DNA of 64,000 nt from Anaerocolumna sp. MB42-C2 (GTDB taxonomy: Bacteria; Bacillota; Clostridia; Lachnospirales; Lachnospiraceae), in contig NZ_CP133190.1 in the NCBI RefSeq assembly GCF_030913705.1, positions 3,363,501-3,427,500 on the forward strand, in the 5' to 3' direction. How positions within the stretch are numbered: position 1 is the stretch's first letter; every line of letters starts with the position of its first letter. Positions 8,179 through 16,382 of this stretch are shown here, piece by piece. The notes beneath the pieces were generated by a model. That model had not been told where the DNA came from. It made no database searches and saw nothing but the letters and a program-made list of their open reading frames with translations. The translations under genes were made by a program, and so were the position numbers.

Positions 8179-9258
8179 ATGTCTGAAAAAGAACATATTA
8201 CCATAACACAGATAGCAAAGGAATCTAATGTATCAATTTCCACCGTATCCAGAGTATTAAACGGGAATGCTCCGGTATCGCCGGATAAGCGTAAACGAGT
8301 GGAAGAGATCATTCAGAAATATAATTTTACACCTAACGCACTTGCGAGAGGTCTTATATCCAAGCAGACAAAAACTTTAGGTGTCATATTACCCGATATT
8401 TCAAATCCTTATTTTTCATCCATGTTTCTGGAAATTGAACGTTACGCACTGGAATCCGGTTATACCCTTTTGCTCTGTAATACATTATTCGGCGGTTCTT
8501 CCCATGGCATCCGCAATACGAAAGAAGAGTCCTATTACTTCCAGATGTTAATTGATAAACAGGTGGATGGGGTTCTGATTATAGGCGGCCAGGTAGACTT
8601 AACTACTGTAGACAATTCTTATAAATTGGCTCTTAAGAGGCTGGCTGAGCAGCTACCGGTTGTGGTTATCGGTCAGGAAATAGAAGATGTCGACTGCATT
8701 TTTATACAGGCTGAGACCGGTCAAGGCGTGGTTACTGCCCTGAATTATCTTTATATGCTGGGGCACAGAAAAATAGCTTTTGTAGGCGGCCAACCAAATG
8801 TTACGATTACGGAGATCCGTATCAATGCCTATCGGAATGCCTTGAAAGCTTTAGGTCTCCCTGTGGATGAACAGCTTATATCTCTGTCTGATTATTACTC
8901 GGAAGACGGATATAATGCAATGAATACCCTTATAAGCCGTAATGCCTCTTTTACCGCATTTCTCGCCATTAATGATAATGTAGCTCTTGGAGCAGAACGT
9001 GCTTTATATGACCAGGCTTTAAAAGTACCGGATGATATTGCTGTAATCAGTTGTGATTTATTCCTTACCGGCGAGTATCATATACCCAGACTCACCAGTA
9101 TTAATCAGCATCATGACCTCCTGGGCCGTCTTGTGATAACTACTCTTATCAATTCCATAAAAGGTATTGGCAAACCGCCTAAGTTTTCTTTTACCCCTGA
9201 GTTAGTCATCCGTGAGAGCTGCGGGAGTCACCTTGGTATTAGAACTAATCTATTATAA
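8179..9258 (+). CDS. LacI-family transcriptional regulator
   Basis: The 359-aa protein has a classical LacI N-terminal helix-turn-helix (ITQIAKESNVSISTVSRVLN, about residues 8-27), the hinge region with NALARGLISKQTKTLGVI, and a periplasmic-binding-protein-like sensor domain beginning VILPDISNPYFSSM. The C-terminal segment IAVISCDLFLTGEYHIPRLT matches the family. It is divergent from the sugar operon and is the likely repressor acting at the palindrome at 7886. The inducer is unknown; an intermediate of the oligosaccharide pathway is plausible. A small ORF follows after 20 bp. Confidence 0.9.
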   Translation: MSEKEHITITQIAKESNVSISTVSRVLNGNAPVSPDKRKRVEEIIQKYNFTPNALARGLISKQTKTLGVILPDISNPYFSSMFLEIERYALESGYTLLLCNTLFGGSSHGIRNTKEESYYFQMLIDKQVDGVLIIGGQVDLTTVDNSYKLALKRLAEQLPVVVIGQEIEDVDCIFIQAETGQGVVTALNYLYMLGHRKIAFVGGQPNVTITEIRINAYRNALKALGLPVDEQLISLSDYYSEDGYNAMNTLISRNASFTAFLAINDNVALGAERALYDQALKVPDDIAVISCDLFLTGEYHIPRLTSINQHHDLLGRLVITTLINSIKGIGKPPKFSFTPELVIRESCGSHLGIRTNLL

Positions 9259-9278
9259 AAAGAAAAAGGAGTACTATT

Positions 9279-9479
9279 ATGAATCGAACCGAATATTACG
9301 AGACCCTGGAACAGATTTACGAAGACCTTGAAAATGCCAACGGCAATTTTCAAAATTCCTTTCCCACGTCTGGAAAAGAACTGACAGATCTAAAAAAATA
9401 TGCAGCTGTTTCCCTTATGGTAACAGACCGATACTATACCAATTTATCCAAGCTGCAGCATGAAAGAAAGAAATTATAA
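9279..9479 (+). CDS. Small hypothetical protein (66 aa)
   Basis: The ORF has a good AAGGAG site before its ATG, starts 20 bp after the LacI-family gene, and is followed directly by a large terminator hairpin, so it is probably translated with the regulator. The sequence is soluble, acidic at the N-terminus (YETLEQIYEDLENANGN) and basic at the end (HERKKL), and mostly helical in appearance. I recognise no domain. Confidence 0.65.
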   Translation: MNRTEYYETLEQIYEDLENANGNFQNSFPTSGKELTDLKKYAAVSLMVTDRYYTNLSKLQHERKKL

Positions 9480-9494
9480 ATGACCTTTTAACAT

Positions 9495-9583
9495 AAAGCA
9501 GGGCTGTTGTAAATTTTTAAGTTATTAGACTGATATACTTACCGCAAATGACTTAATATTATACAACACCCCTGCTTTTTTAC
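9495..9583 (+). terminator. Terminator of the lacI-like/small ORF transcript
   Basis: GCAGGG-TGTTGTA (from 9498) pairs with TACAACA-CCCTGC (to 9575), enclosing AAGT/ACTT, and is followed by a T run. The long stem resembles the inverted repeat at 13149-13237, which also begins GGGCTGTT. Confidence 0.7.
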
Positions 9584-9656
9584 GTATAAAATCATATATT
9601 AACTCAGTACTTTTGATGTAATTAAAGCCTGCGACATACTTTTATTTATTAGATAT

Positions 9657-10187
9657 CTACCTGAATATCAGATTTGTAAGTATGAGACTGGCTATAATAC
9701 CAATTATACTGGTAAACAACGCGCCTGCCAGAGTATATCTGGTTTTCTTAACTTTAGCTGTCATAAAGTATACGCTCATGGTATAAAAAACTGTTTCTGT
9801 ACAGCTCATAATAATAGAAGAAAGCCTTCCAAGGTAAGAATCCGGACCGTATTCCTTGAAAATATCAAGCAACAGGCTGGTTGCCGCCGAGGAAGAAAAC
9901 AGTTTTACCGTAACTAACGGTACAAGTTCCGATGGGAATTTAAGAAAATTTGTAAGCGGCTTCATAATATCTGCTAATATATCAAGGGTACCGGAAGCCC
10001 TTAGTATTCCAATAGCCACCATTAACCCGATCAGGGTAGGCATTATATTAAACACTACCTTAAAGCCGTCTTCCGCTCCTTTCGTAAATTCATGAAATAC
10101 CGGAGCTTTCATAAGTAATCCAAATCCAACAATATAAAAAATAACAAACGGTATGATATAATCCGAGATATAAAGTAAAAATTTCAT
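9657..10187 (-). CDS. spmB: Spore maturation protein B
   Basis: SpmB is a polytopic membrane protein needed with SpmA for spore-core dehydration. The 176-aa product has the nucleoside-recognition (Gate) layout, with IMPTLIGLMVAIGILRASG, then SELVPLVTVKLFSSSAA and a hydrophobic C-terminus. The start at 10187 (MKFLLYIS) is chosen over the distant upstream 10307 start because the intervening DNA is the R1c element and the protein then matches SpmB length. The gene follows spmA, separated by 129 bp that consist mostly of R1c, so an operon junction normally tight in relatives is occupied by a structured element here. Confidence 0.88.
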   Translation of the reverse strand: MKFLLYISDYIIPFVIFYIVGFGLLMKAPVFHEFTKGAEDGFKVVFNIMPTLIGLMVAIGILRASGTLDILADIMKPLTNFLKFPSELVPLVTVKLFSSSAATSLLLDIFKEYGPDSYLGRLSSIIMSCTETVFYTMSVYFMTAKVKKTRYTLAGALFTSIIGIIASLILTNLIFR

Positions 10188-10275
10188 GTTTACACCACTG
10201 CATATCGCAGGCCGGCCTGCGATACTGCCACAAATAAAGAAGAGTGAAAGAATCATCTTGTGGCAGCCTTTCTTT
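10188..10275 (-). repeat. R1c: structured leader element abutting the spmB start codon
   Basis: Minus-strand element between spmA and spmB. P1 pairs GAAAGG with the TTCTTTC segment. P2 pairs GCCACAA (in the P1 loop) with TTGTGGC. P3 is ATCGCAGG with CCTGCGAT, which forms a perfect palindrome with its CCGG centre. ATATGCAGTGGTGTAAAC then runs into the ATG at 10187. Confidence 0.7.
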
Positions 10276-10316
10276 ATTCTATATTTTCTTTCACTCTTAC
10301 CTCTCATTCTGCCAAC

Positions 10317-10901
10317 TTATTTCGACTTACTTAATTTTCTGGCTGCAACAGAAAAAATAATGCCGGCGATGGTAGATATGGTTGTAGCAACCAGTGCCGA
10401 ACCTAAAATTTCCGTAGGGCTGATAGACCCATATTGGCTTCGGTAAGCAATTATATTAACAGGTATTAACTGAAGGGAGGATATATTTATTATGAGAAAG
10501 GTACACATGTCGCAACTGGCTGTTTCGCCGTTTTTATTTAGTTTCTGTAGTTCTCCCATTGCTTTTAACCCCATGGGAGTAGCTGCCCACCCCAGTCCTA
10601 ATATATTTGCAATCATATTGGAAGCTATGTATTCATTGGCCGGATTGTCCCTGGGGATATCCGGAAATAATAAGCGCAGTATGGGATTTAAGGCTTTCGT
10701 TAAGGCATCCATGATCCCCGTAGCTTTTGCTACCTGCATAATACCAGTCCACAAAGACATAATTCCTAACATGGTAATGCATAATGTTATGGCTTCTTTG
10801 GCAGAATTAATGGAAGCCGTGCTTACATCATCAATTTTCCCATTTAAAACACCTACGATAATTCCTATTACAATCATGAAACCCCATAAATAATTTAACA
10901 T
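10317..10901 (-). CDS. spmA: Spore maturation protein A
   Basis: The 194-aa membrane protein matches SpmA: N-terminal MLNYLWGFMIVIGIIVG, a central loop LRLLFPDIPRDNPANEYIAS-type segment, the conserved ANILGLGWAATPMGLKAM, and a hydrophobic C-terminal helix ending in basic residues. It acts with SpmB in the forespore membrane during spore dehydration. The ATG at 10901 has AAAGG at normal spacing and is preferred over the TTG at 10919. The 10902-11073 stretch upstream is AT-rich and I see no gene in it. Confidence 0.88.
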   Translation of the reverse strand: MLNYLWGFMIVIGIIVGVLNGKIDDVSTASINSAKEAITLCITMLGIMSLWTGIMQVAKATGIMDALTKALNPILRLLFPDIPRDNPANEYIASNMIANILGLGWAATPMGLKAMGELQKLNKNGETASCDMCTFLIINISSLQLIPVNIIAYRSQYGSISPTEILGSALVATTISTIAGIIFSVAARKLSKSK

Positions 10902-11073
10902 AAGTAAGTCCTTTAACAAGTTTCTTATTAATTACTATATTCTGACTTAATAAAATACATTACAACTAAGTAAATCAAATCGACCCACCGCTATTTTTTT
11001 TACTTTTTAATACTCTTTTTACAATATTTCCTATAAAATACTAAATAATTGCTAAAATATCATAATTAATTTA

Positions 11074-11102
11074 TTGACTTATCAATTCGTGTATGCTATT
11101 TT
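11074..11102 (+). promoter_or_regulatory. Promoter of the AbrB-like gene
   Basis: TTGACT (11074-11079), 17-bp spacer and TATTTT (11097-11102), 26 bp before the abrB start codon. Confidence 0.55.
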
Positions 11103-11128
11103 ATTAAAGTATTGTAGGAGGTACATAT

Positions 11129-11386
11129 ATGAAAAGCACAGGAATAGTAAGAAAATTGGATGAATTGGGAAGAATCACTCTCCCTATTGAGCTAAGAAGG
11201 ACTTTAGGCGTAAGCGAAAGAGATCCTCTTGAAATTTTTGTTGATGAGGATAGAATCATATTAAAAAAATATGAACCTACCGATATCTTCAACGGTTCAA
11301 AAGATAATCTTTATGATTATTGCGGTAAGAAGATTTCGAAAGAATCTATCTTAGAACTTGCTAAGTTAGCAGGCATTACTGAATAA
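11129..11386 (+). CDS. abrB: AbrB-family transition-state regulator
   Basis: The N-terminus MKSTGIVRKLDELGRITLPI is nearly the AbrB swapped-hairpin DNA-binding domain (residues 1-53), followed by IELRRTLGVSERDPLEIFVD and IILKKYEP. The 85-aa length is slightly shorter than Bacillus AbrB (about 95), with a divergent C-terminal multimerisation region. AGGAGGT precedes the ATG. AbrB proteins control the shift from growth to sporulation. It is convergent with rsmI, the same pairing as in Bacillus, and shares a bidirectional terminator with it. Confidence 0.88.
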   Translation: MKSTGIVRKLDELGRITLPIELRRTLGVSERDPLEIFVDEDRIILKKYEPTDIFNGSKDNLYDYCGKKISKESILELAKLAGITE

Positions 11387-11400
11387 AATAAGCTCAAGGA

Positions 11401-11433
11401 AAGAGCCTGTCCAAAAGGACAGGCTCTTTAACA
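11401..11433. terminator. Bidirectional terminator between abrB and rsmI
   Basis: AAGAGCCTGTCC, loop AAAA, GGACAGGCTCTT: a perfect 12-bp stem with T residues on the + side and A-rich DNA before it, able to end both convergent transcripts. Confidence 0.9.
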
Positions 11434-11441
11434 TTCCGCTT

Positions 11442-12290
11442 TTATTCTTTATTATCCAGAAGCATCTGATATATCTCCCTTTTAGGTACTCCTCTGTCAA
11501 CGGATACAGCTTTCATGGCTTCCTTTTTATCCATACCTTTATCTAAATAAATATCCATGTGTTCCTGTATTGATAAAGCCATCCATTTATCCTGCCCTTC
11601 TTTTTCGATATCTTTCTGCAATTTTCCTTCTATAAGAATGACACATTCTCCTTTGGGTTCCTGTTCGCTATAGTATAGAGTCGCTTCTGATAAAGTTGTT
11701 TGGAACGCAGTTTCATATCTCTTAGTCAGTTCCCTGACTAAAGTCATTCTTCTTTCACCCAGAGCTTCCAGCAATTCCTTTAAAGTCTTAACCAACCGGT
11801 GTGGTGCTTCATATAATATTATGGTTCTGGTCTCATTTTGTAATTCCTTTAAAACCAGCTGCTTTTCTTTTTTATCCGTGGGAAGAAAAGCTTCAAAAGC
11901 AAACCGTCTGGTTGATAAACCGGATAGGGTAAGCGCCGTAATACAGGCACACGGTCCGGGAAGCGAGGTGACCTCAATTCCGGCCTCATATGCCATCTTA
12001 ACCAGTTCCTCTCCGGGGTCGGATATACCAGGTGTCCCTGCATCGGTTATAAGTGCTATATTTAAACCTGACCTTAACTGTTCAACTAGATACTTCCCTT
12101 TTTCTATTTTGTTAAACTCATGATAACTGGTCATAGGAGTATTTATCTCAAAATGATTTAATAGCTTAATACTGTGCCTGGTATCCTCTGCTGCAATCAG
12201 ATCAACTTCCTGTAAAGTTCGTACAACACGAAAGGTTATATCCTCCAGGTTACCAATGGGAGTGGCGCACAAAAATAATTTCCCTTCCAT
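11442..12290 (-). CDS. rsmI: 16S rRNA (cytidine1402-2'-O)-methyltransferase
   Basis: The 282-aa product has the RsmI (YraL, tetrapyrrole-methylase fold) hallmarks: LFLCATPIGNLEDITFRV at the N-terminus, IAAEDTRHSIKLLNHF, then ALITDAGTPGISDPGEELV and TSLPGPCACITALTLSG in the SAM site. It methylates the 2'-O of C1402 in 16S rRNA with SAM. It ends the minus-strand block that follows the Bacillus yaaO-to-abrB order. A GAGG site lies nine bases before the ATG. Confidence 0.93.
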   Translation of the reverse strand: MEGKLFLCATPIGNLEDITFRVVRTLQEVDLIAAEDTRHSIKLLNHFEINTPMTSYHEFNKIEKGKYLVEQLRSGLNIALITDAGTPGISDPGEELVKMAYEAGIEVTSLPGPCACITALTLSGLSTRRFAFEAFLPTDKKEKQLVLKELQNETRTIILYEAPHRLVKTLKELLEALGERRMTLVRELTKRYETAFQTTLSEATLYYSEQEPKGECVILIEGKLQKDIEKEGQDKWMALSIQEHMDIYLDKGMDKKEAMKAVSVDRGVPKREIYQMLLDNKE

Positions 12291-12317
12291 TTGACTATGC
12301 CTCGTTTCTTAAATTAA

Positions 12318-13055
12318 TTAATATCCATAAATATCGTAAATTTCATCTGTATATACATTCTGTTCTTTATATACAATCAAGGGTGCCTCCACTTTAATCA
12401 TGGAACCGCCGCCCTTAACGCATTCTATCAGTACCATGTTGGGTTCCTTATGAACAAAGGGATGCACCAGTTTCATTCGTTTCGGTTCCAGCTTATAAGC
12501 GGATAAGGTGTTAATAATCTCCACCAGCCGAAAAGGACGGTGTACCATATAAAAGCGCCCTCCAGGCCTTAATACTTTCCCGGCCTCCCTTACCACATCT
12601 TCTAATGTACATAATAATTCATGTCTGGCGATGGCTTTTGGCAAATTCGGATTGGTAATACCATGATTGTCGTTCATATAAGGAGGGTTACTGGTTACTA
12701 CATCAAAGGAGGCTAAACCAAATATCCTGGATGCCTCCTTTATATCACCTGTAATAATATCTATTTTGGTATTAAGCTGATTTATAGCTACACTTCTTCT
12801 TGCCATATCCGCACTTTCTTCCTGAATTTCCAGTCCGATAAAATGCTTTCCTTCCGTTTTGGCCTCCAGCAGAATGGGAATAATACCGGTTCCGGTTCCT
12901 AAATCCAATGCTGTTTCATTCTGCTTTACTTTAGCAAAACCGGATAATAAAACAGCATCCATTCCAAAGCAAAACTTATTCATATTCTGAATAATCTTAT
13001 AACCATTTCTATGAAGTTCATCAATTCTTTCATCTGCTTTCAGATTATCATTCAC
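12318..13055 (-). CDS. TrmN6/YabB-type N6-adenine methyltransferase
   Basis: Class I SAM-dependent methyltransferase with ALDLGTGTGIIPILLEAKT (motif I), the catalytic NPPY in VVTSNPPYMND, and the family start pattern DERIDEL-NGYKIIQN. Relatives methylate A37 of tRNA1(Val) (TrmN6/YfiC); Bacillus YabB occupies the same place in the gene order. The GTG at 13055 is proposed because GGAAG lies seven bases upstream and the protein then starts like YabB; ATG codons at 13073 and 13118 are alternatives without a good ribosome site. The C-terminal tail after residue 225 is rich in Tyr/Asp and ends YDIYGY. Confidence 0.8.
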   Translation of the reverse strand: MNDNLKADERIDELHRNGYKIIQNMNKFCFGMDAVLLSGFAKVKQNETALDLGTGTGIIPILLEAKTEGKHFIGLEIQEESADMARRSVAINQLNTKIDIITGDIKEASRIFGLASFDVVTSNPPYMNDNHGITNPNLPKAIARHELLCTLEDVVREAGKVLRPGGRFYMVHRPFRLVEIINTLSAYKLEPKRMKLVHPFVHKEPNMVLIECVKGGGSMIKVEAPLIVYKEQNVYTDEIYDIYGY

Positions 13056-13148
13056 ATTCACACTTCCAATCATGATGACGCAACGCGGCATCTTAACTAA
13101 TCTTTTAAAAATATGCAAGGAGTACTCTTTGTACTTTTATATATAATA

Positions 13149-13237
13149 GGGCTGTTCTCAACTTTTTGTTTCTATTACTTAAAAGTTGCATCTTTTCAAC
13201 CAAAATAAGTAATATAAACTTGAAATTGCAACAGCCC
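13149..13237. repeat. Imperfect inverted repeat between yaaT and yabB-like genes
   Basis: GGGCTGTT (13149) pairs with AACAGCCC (ends 13237), with inner ATTACTT/AAGTAAT arms, giving a hairpin of about 89 bp. It lacks a T run in the direction of the operon, so it is not a clear terminator. Its start resembles the terminator at 9495. It may be a small MITE remnant. Confidence 0.5.
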
Positions 13238-13261
13238 TTACTAATTATAACCTGTTTTTTA

Positions 13262-14170
13262 TTATTCATCATCCAGATGGGATTTTACTTCTTTCATTTC
13301 AAGCATTTCCAATGCCCTTAATTCTTCATCTATCGCAATCTTTTCTTTCCGTTTTCTCGGTTTGAATTTTAAGTCAGTGGTTTTATATTCTCTTACTTCC
13401 TTTTCATCGTTTTCCAGGGTAACGATAACCTTAACTAACTGCTTTAATACCGTAACGCTTAGTACTTCACCTTTTAATCCATCGCTTGTAGTTACAAAGT
13501 CTCCTACATTGGGCAAGGTACTGTTTAGCTCTTCATATGCTTCTTCTTCATTCTTAAGACAACACATTAAACGTCCGCATACACCGGAGATTTTGGTAGG
13601 ATTCAAAGAGAGATTCTGTTCTTTTGCCATCTTAATAGAAACGGGTGCAAACTCTGACAGATGTGTGTGACAGCATAACGCTCTTCCGCAGATACCAATC
13701 CCACCGACTACCTTAGTTTCGTCCCTTACTCCGATCTGCCGCAGTTCAATACGGGTTTTAAAAACAGATGCCAGGTCTTTTACCAATTCCCTGAAATCAA
13801 TTCTTCCGTCTGCCGTAAAATAAAACAAGACTTTATTATTATCAAAGGTATATTCCGAATCAATTAATTTCATCTCAAGCCCGTGTTTCTGGATCTTTTC
13901 CAGACAGATAGCAAAGGCTTCTTTTTCTTTCATTTTATTCTTACTCTCTATTTCATCATCCTCAGGTGTAGCTGTCCGTATAACCGGTTTTAAAGGCTGA
14001 ATAATTCTGCTTTCTTCCACATCCCTTGGGCCGATTACAACTCGTCCGTACTCCACCCCTCTTGCTGTTTCAACGATGACATTATCGCCTTGATTTATTT
14101 CATAACCGGCAGGGTCAAAGAAATATATCTTACCTGCCCTTCGAAATCTTACTCCAATTACATTAATCAT
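13262..14170 (-). CDS. yaaT: PSP1-domain protein YaaT (RicT-like)
   Basis: The 302-aa protein has the PSP1 domain: IGVRFRRAGKIYFFDP at the start, GVEYGRVVIGPRDV, and a cysteine cluster with GICGRALCCHTHL and GVCGRLMCCLKNEE around residues 160-215. In Bacillus YaaT (RicT) is part of the Fe-S-bearing Y-complex with YlbF and YmcA that acts with RNase Y in mRNA maturation and development; the cysteines bind the cluster. Its first eight bases overlap the end of holB, and AAAGGAG precedes the ATG. The C-terminal 35 residues are lysine/glutamate-rich. Confidence 0.9.
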   Translation of the reverse strand: MINVIGVRFRRAGKIYFFDPAGYEINQGDNVIVETARGVEYGRVVIGPRDVEESRIIQPLKPVIRTATPEDDEIESKNKMKEKEAFAICLEKIQKHGLEMKLIDSEYTFDNNKVLFYFTADGRIDFRELVKDLASVFKTRIELRQIGVRDETKVVGGIGICGRALCCHTHLSEFAPVSIKMAKEQNLSLNPTKISGVCGRLMCCLKNEEEAYEELNSTLPNVGDFVTTSDGLKGEVLSVTVLKQLVKVIVTLENDEKEVREYKTTDLKFKPRKRKEKIAIDEELRALEMLEMKEVKSHLDDE

Positions 14171-15164
14171 TACTGTTCTCCTTTATAGTAAATAACATTA
14201 ATTCTATCGCTATATCAAAATTAACATTTGCATTTAATCGTATTTTCGCTTTTTCAATGGCATTTATGATTTTCTCAATTCCTTCATAACTTTTTAAATT
14301 AGCCTGTTTCGTTATATCTAAATATTCCTCTTTATATGTTAACAGATTCAGGTTCCTGGTCACTTTATACATTAATACATCCCGATACCAAAGAATCATT
14401 AAATCCAGGTAGTCATTTATATTGCTCTTTTTCTCTGAAATCCTTTTCAAGCCATCAATAATTTCATATAGTTCCATGTCATCTATATATTTTAAAAGAT
14501 GAAGAACATCCTTTTTTATTTCAACAAATTCATCGGAAGAAGCGTATTTAACAGCTTTACCTACATTACCCTGTGCAAATACGGCGCTTAATTCTGCCTG
14601 ATAATCCGGAATTTTATATTCTTCCATTAGTAATTTCTTAATTAATTCCTTATCAGCCGCCTTACATTTCAGGGTCACACATCTGGATAAAATGGTGGGC
14701 AGCAACGCATTTAAATTGTTAGTAAGTAATAGTATAACCGCATAAGCTGGCGGTTCTTCTATCGTTTTAAGCAGAGCATTCTGTGCCGCTTCCGTCAGCT
14801 TTTCTGCTTCGTCTATGATATATATTTTATAAGGGCTGCTATATGGCTTTATCTGAATATCATTATTAACCTGAATTCTGATATCATCAACGCCAATGCT
14901 GGCCTTTTCGTGTGTTACTCTTATTATATCCGGATGATTATTTGATGCAGCCTGGATACAGGACTTGCATTTGCCGCAGGTTTCTGATTTATCTTTCCTG
15001 TCTTCACACTGCAGACTCGCAGCAAAAGCGCTAGCCAGCAGATTCTTACCCGAACCGTCTTCTCCGACGAAAATATAAGCGTGGGATACTTTCCCTGACT
15101 TAATTGCATCCTTCAAATGCTGTATTATCTGCTCATGTCCAACAATATGATTAAAATCTAACAT
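14163..15164 (-). CDS. holB: DNA polymerase III delta' subunit
   Basis: AAA+ clamp-loader subunit of 333 aa. It has the Walker-A-like GEDGSGKNLLASAFA (about 33-47), a zinc-finger cysteine set (CGKCKSC preceded by a cysteine at SLQCEDR), IIDEAEKLTEAAQNALLKTIEEP (Walker B and the SRC-preceding helix), and LPTILSRCVTLKC. It loads the sliding clamp during replication. The ATG at 15164 (MLDFNHIVGHE) has a GTGAGGTG site and matches the family start. It lies between yaaR and yaaT as in Bacillus. Confidence 0.92.
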   Translation of the reverse strand: MLDFNHIVGHEQIIQHLKDAIKSGKVSHAYIFVGEDGSGKNLLASAFAASLQCEDRKDKSETCGKCKSCIQAASNNHPDIIRVTHEKASIGVDDIRIQVNNDIQIKPYSSPYKIYIIDEAEKLTEAAQNALLKTIEEPPAYAVILLLTNNLNALLPTILSRCVTLKCKAADKELIKKLLMEEYKIPDYQAELSAVFAQGNVGKAVKYASSDEFVEIKKDVLHLLKYIDDMELYEIIDGLKRISEKKSNINDYLDLMILWYRDVLMYKVTRNLNLLTYKEEYLDITKQANLKSYEGIEKIINAIEKAKIRLNANVNFDIAIELMLFTIKENSND

Positions 15165-15183
15165 TAACAGCACCTCACTTCCA

Positions 15184-15624
15184 TTACGCAATAAGATCTA
15201 ACAGCATACCTCTTATTTCATCTATTTTGTTTAATATGGAAATATTATCTTTCTCCTCCTTTATAAGTTCCATGGCTAATTCGTCCAGGTTCTGGTCAAT
15301 GAGTTTAATCATTCCGTATACACGGTGACGGCCTCTTCGATCCAGGAAGTTTTCCCTGCTGAATTTGTGAGAGCGGTTTACGATTTCATTCATGAAATTT
15401 TTGATTAACTGACGATACCGTCTCATATCCCGAACATCCATATGTTTGGACAGACGTTTTCCCTGCTGGGTAATGTCTTCCATCATAAGGTTCAGCCGTG
15501 CCTGTAATTCCTGTTCCTCAATATTACTGATAAGGGTAAATTTAAAAGAACCGTCTGCTTCCGGCAGGGGCGCTTTCTGTTCCGCTTGATTTACAATAGG
15601 TGTCTGGTTTACCTTAATATCCAT
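15184..15624 (-). CDS. yaaR: YaaR-family protein (DUF327)
   Basis: A 146-aa helical protein with the DUF327 core: [39 protein letters not shown] and [20 protein letters not shown]. No enzymatic motif is seen and its function is not established. The ATG at 15624 (MDIKVNQTP) is favoured over the GTG nine bases earlier, because GGCGGTG then has usable spacing. It sits just before holB as in Bacillus, which supports the assignment. The 140 bp upstream contain no gene. Confidence 0.88.
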   Translation of the reverse strand: MDIKVNQTPIVNQAEQKAPLPEADGSFKFTLISNIEEQELQARLNLMMEDITQQGKRLSKHMDVRDMRRYRQLIKNFMNEIVNRSHKFSRENFLDRRGRHRVYGMIKLIDQNLDELAMELIKEEKDNISILNKIDEIRGMLLDLIA

Positions 15625-15763
15625 AGGAGTCACCGCCTCACTTTTATTATGTGTTTATGATCTTGTTGCTCCGATCGGAATTTACAAGCAAGCTTGCAAT
15701 TCCTCACTACGCTTTCATTATATCATAGATTAATTATAATAAATAGAAAAATTTTATGGGTGT

Positions 15764-16360
15764 TTATTCATCCGCACAGCCCTGTTTTATGTCCTTTATT
15801 ATTTCATTAAGACAAATATCTATATCCTTATTTTCGTAACGTTTTGTGATATTTAATTTTTTTAAATTCTCCTCTGAGAAGTCCTCCTCATCAGCTAAAT
15901 ACCGCCGGCACAGTTCTGCATACTTTGGGTTTTCCTGGCTTTGTTCCCTATGTAATGCCCTTTCTAAACGTAAACCGTCTTCTACTTGGATATAGACAGG
16001 TACTACATATTTCTCACCATAAAAGTTTCTTATCTGTTCAAAGGTCTCCAAAGTACCGATCATTATATAATTGGAGTGGCACAGGTCAATCTGCCCGTCG
16101 TCGGCTGTAAAGTAGTTCCAGATTCCATGCATGGTATGATAGGCTCTGTGTTCTATCACTTTATTGTTTTGTTTTAGCTCCATCAGTTTCTCTTCCGTAA
16201 CGAAGTAGTATTCCACTCCTTCCGTCTCACCGTTTCGAATAGGACGGGTTGTATAACCTACTACGGATTTTAGACCCAGTGCTGCATTTTCTTTGAGTTT
16301 TTTAAAAATACTATCTTTTCCGGTAGCACTTTTCCCCATAACAATAAATAATTTGGACAT
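15764..16360 (-). CDS. Guanylate-kinase-family protein in the tmk position
   Basis: The 198-aa product has a P-loop VMGKSATGKDSIFKKL (about 6-21) and the guanylate-kinase segment GYTTRPIRNGETEGVEYYFV (about 36-55). The C-terminal half is divergent from housekeeping Gmk and has an unusual acidic stretch (YLADEEDFSEENLKKLN). A GGGAGGAG site precedes the ATG. The gene occupies the slot held by thymidylate kinase in the Bacillus order (yaaO, tmk, yaaQ, yaaR, holB). Either it is a second guanylate-kinase-like enzyme or it acts on another nucleotide. A housekeeping gmk and a tmk would have to lie elsewhere; neither is in the window. Confidence 0.82.
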   Translation of the reverse strand: MSKLFIVMGKSATGKDSIFKKLKENAALGLKSVVGYTTRPIRNGETEGVEYYFVTEEKLMELKQNNKVIEHRAYHTMHGIWNYFTADDGQIDLCHSNYIMIGTLETFEQIRNFYGEKYVVPVYIQVEDGLRLERALHREQSQENPKYAELCRRYLADEEDFSEENLKKLNITKRYENKDIDICLNEIIKDIKQGCADE

Positions 16361-16382
16361 ATTATAGTTCTCCTCCCGCAGC

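Noticed and set aside
9480..9492. TGACCTTTTAACA after the small ORF, similar to the right end of R2
   Set aside because: Only 13 bases match and no other R2 segment is nearby; chance in AT-rich DNA is likely.
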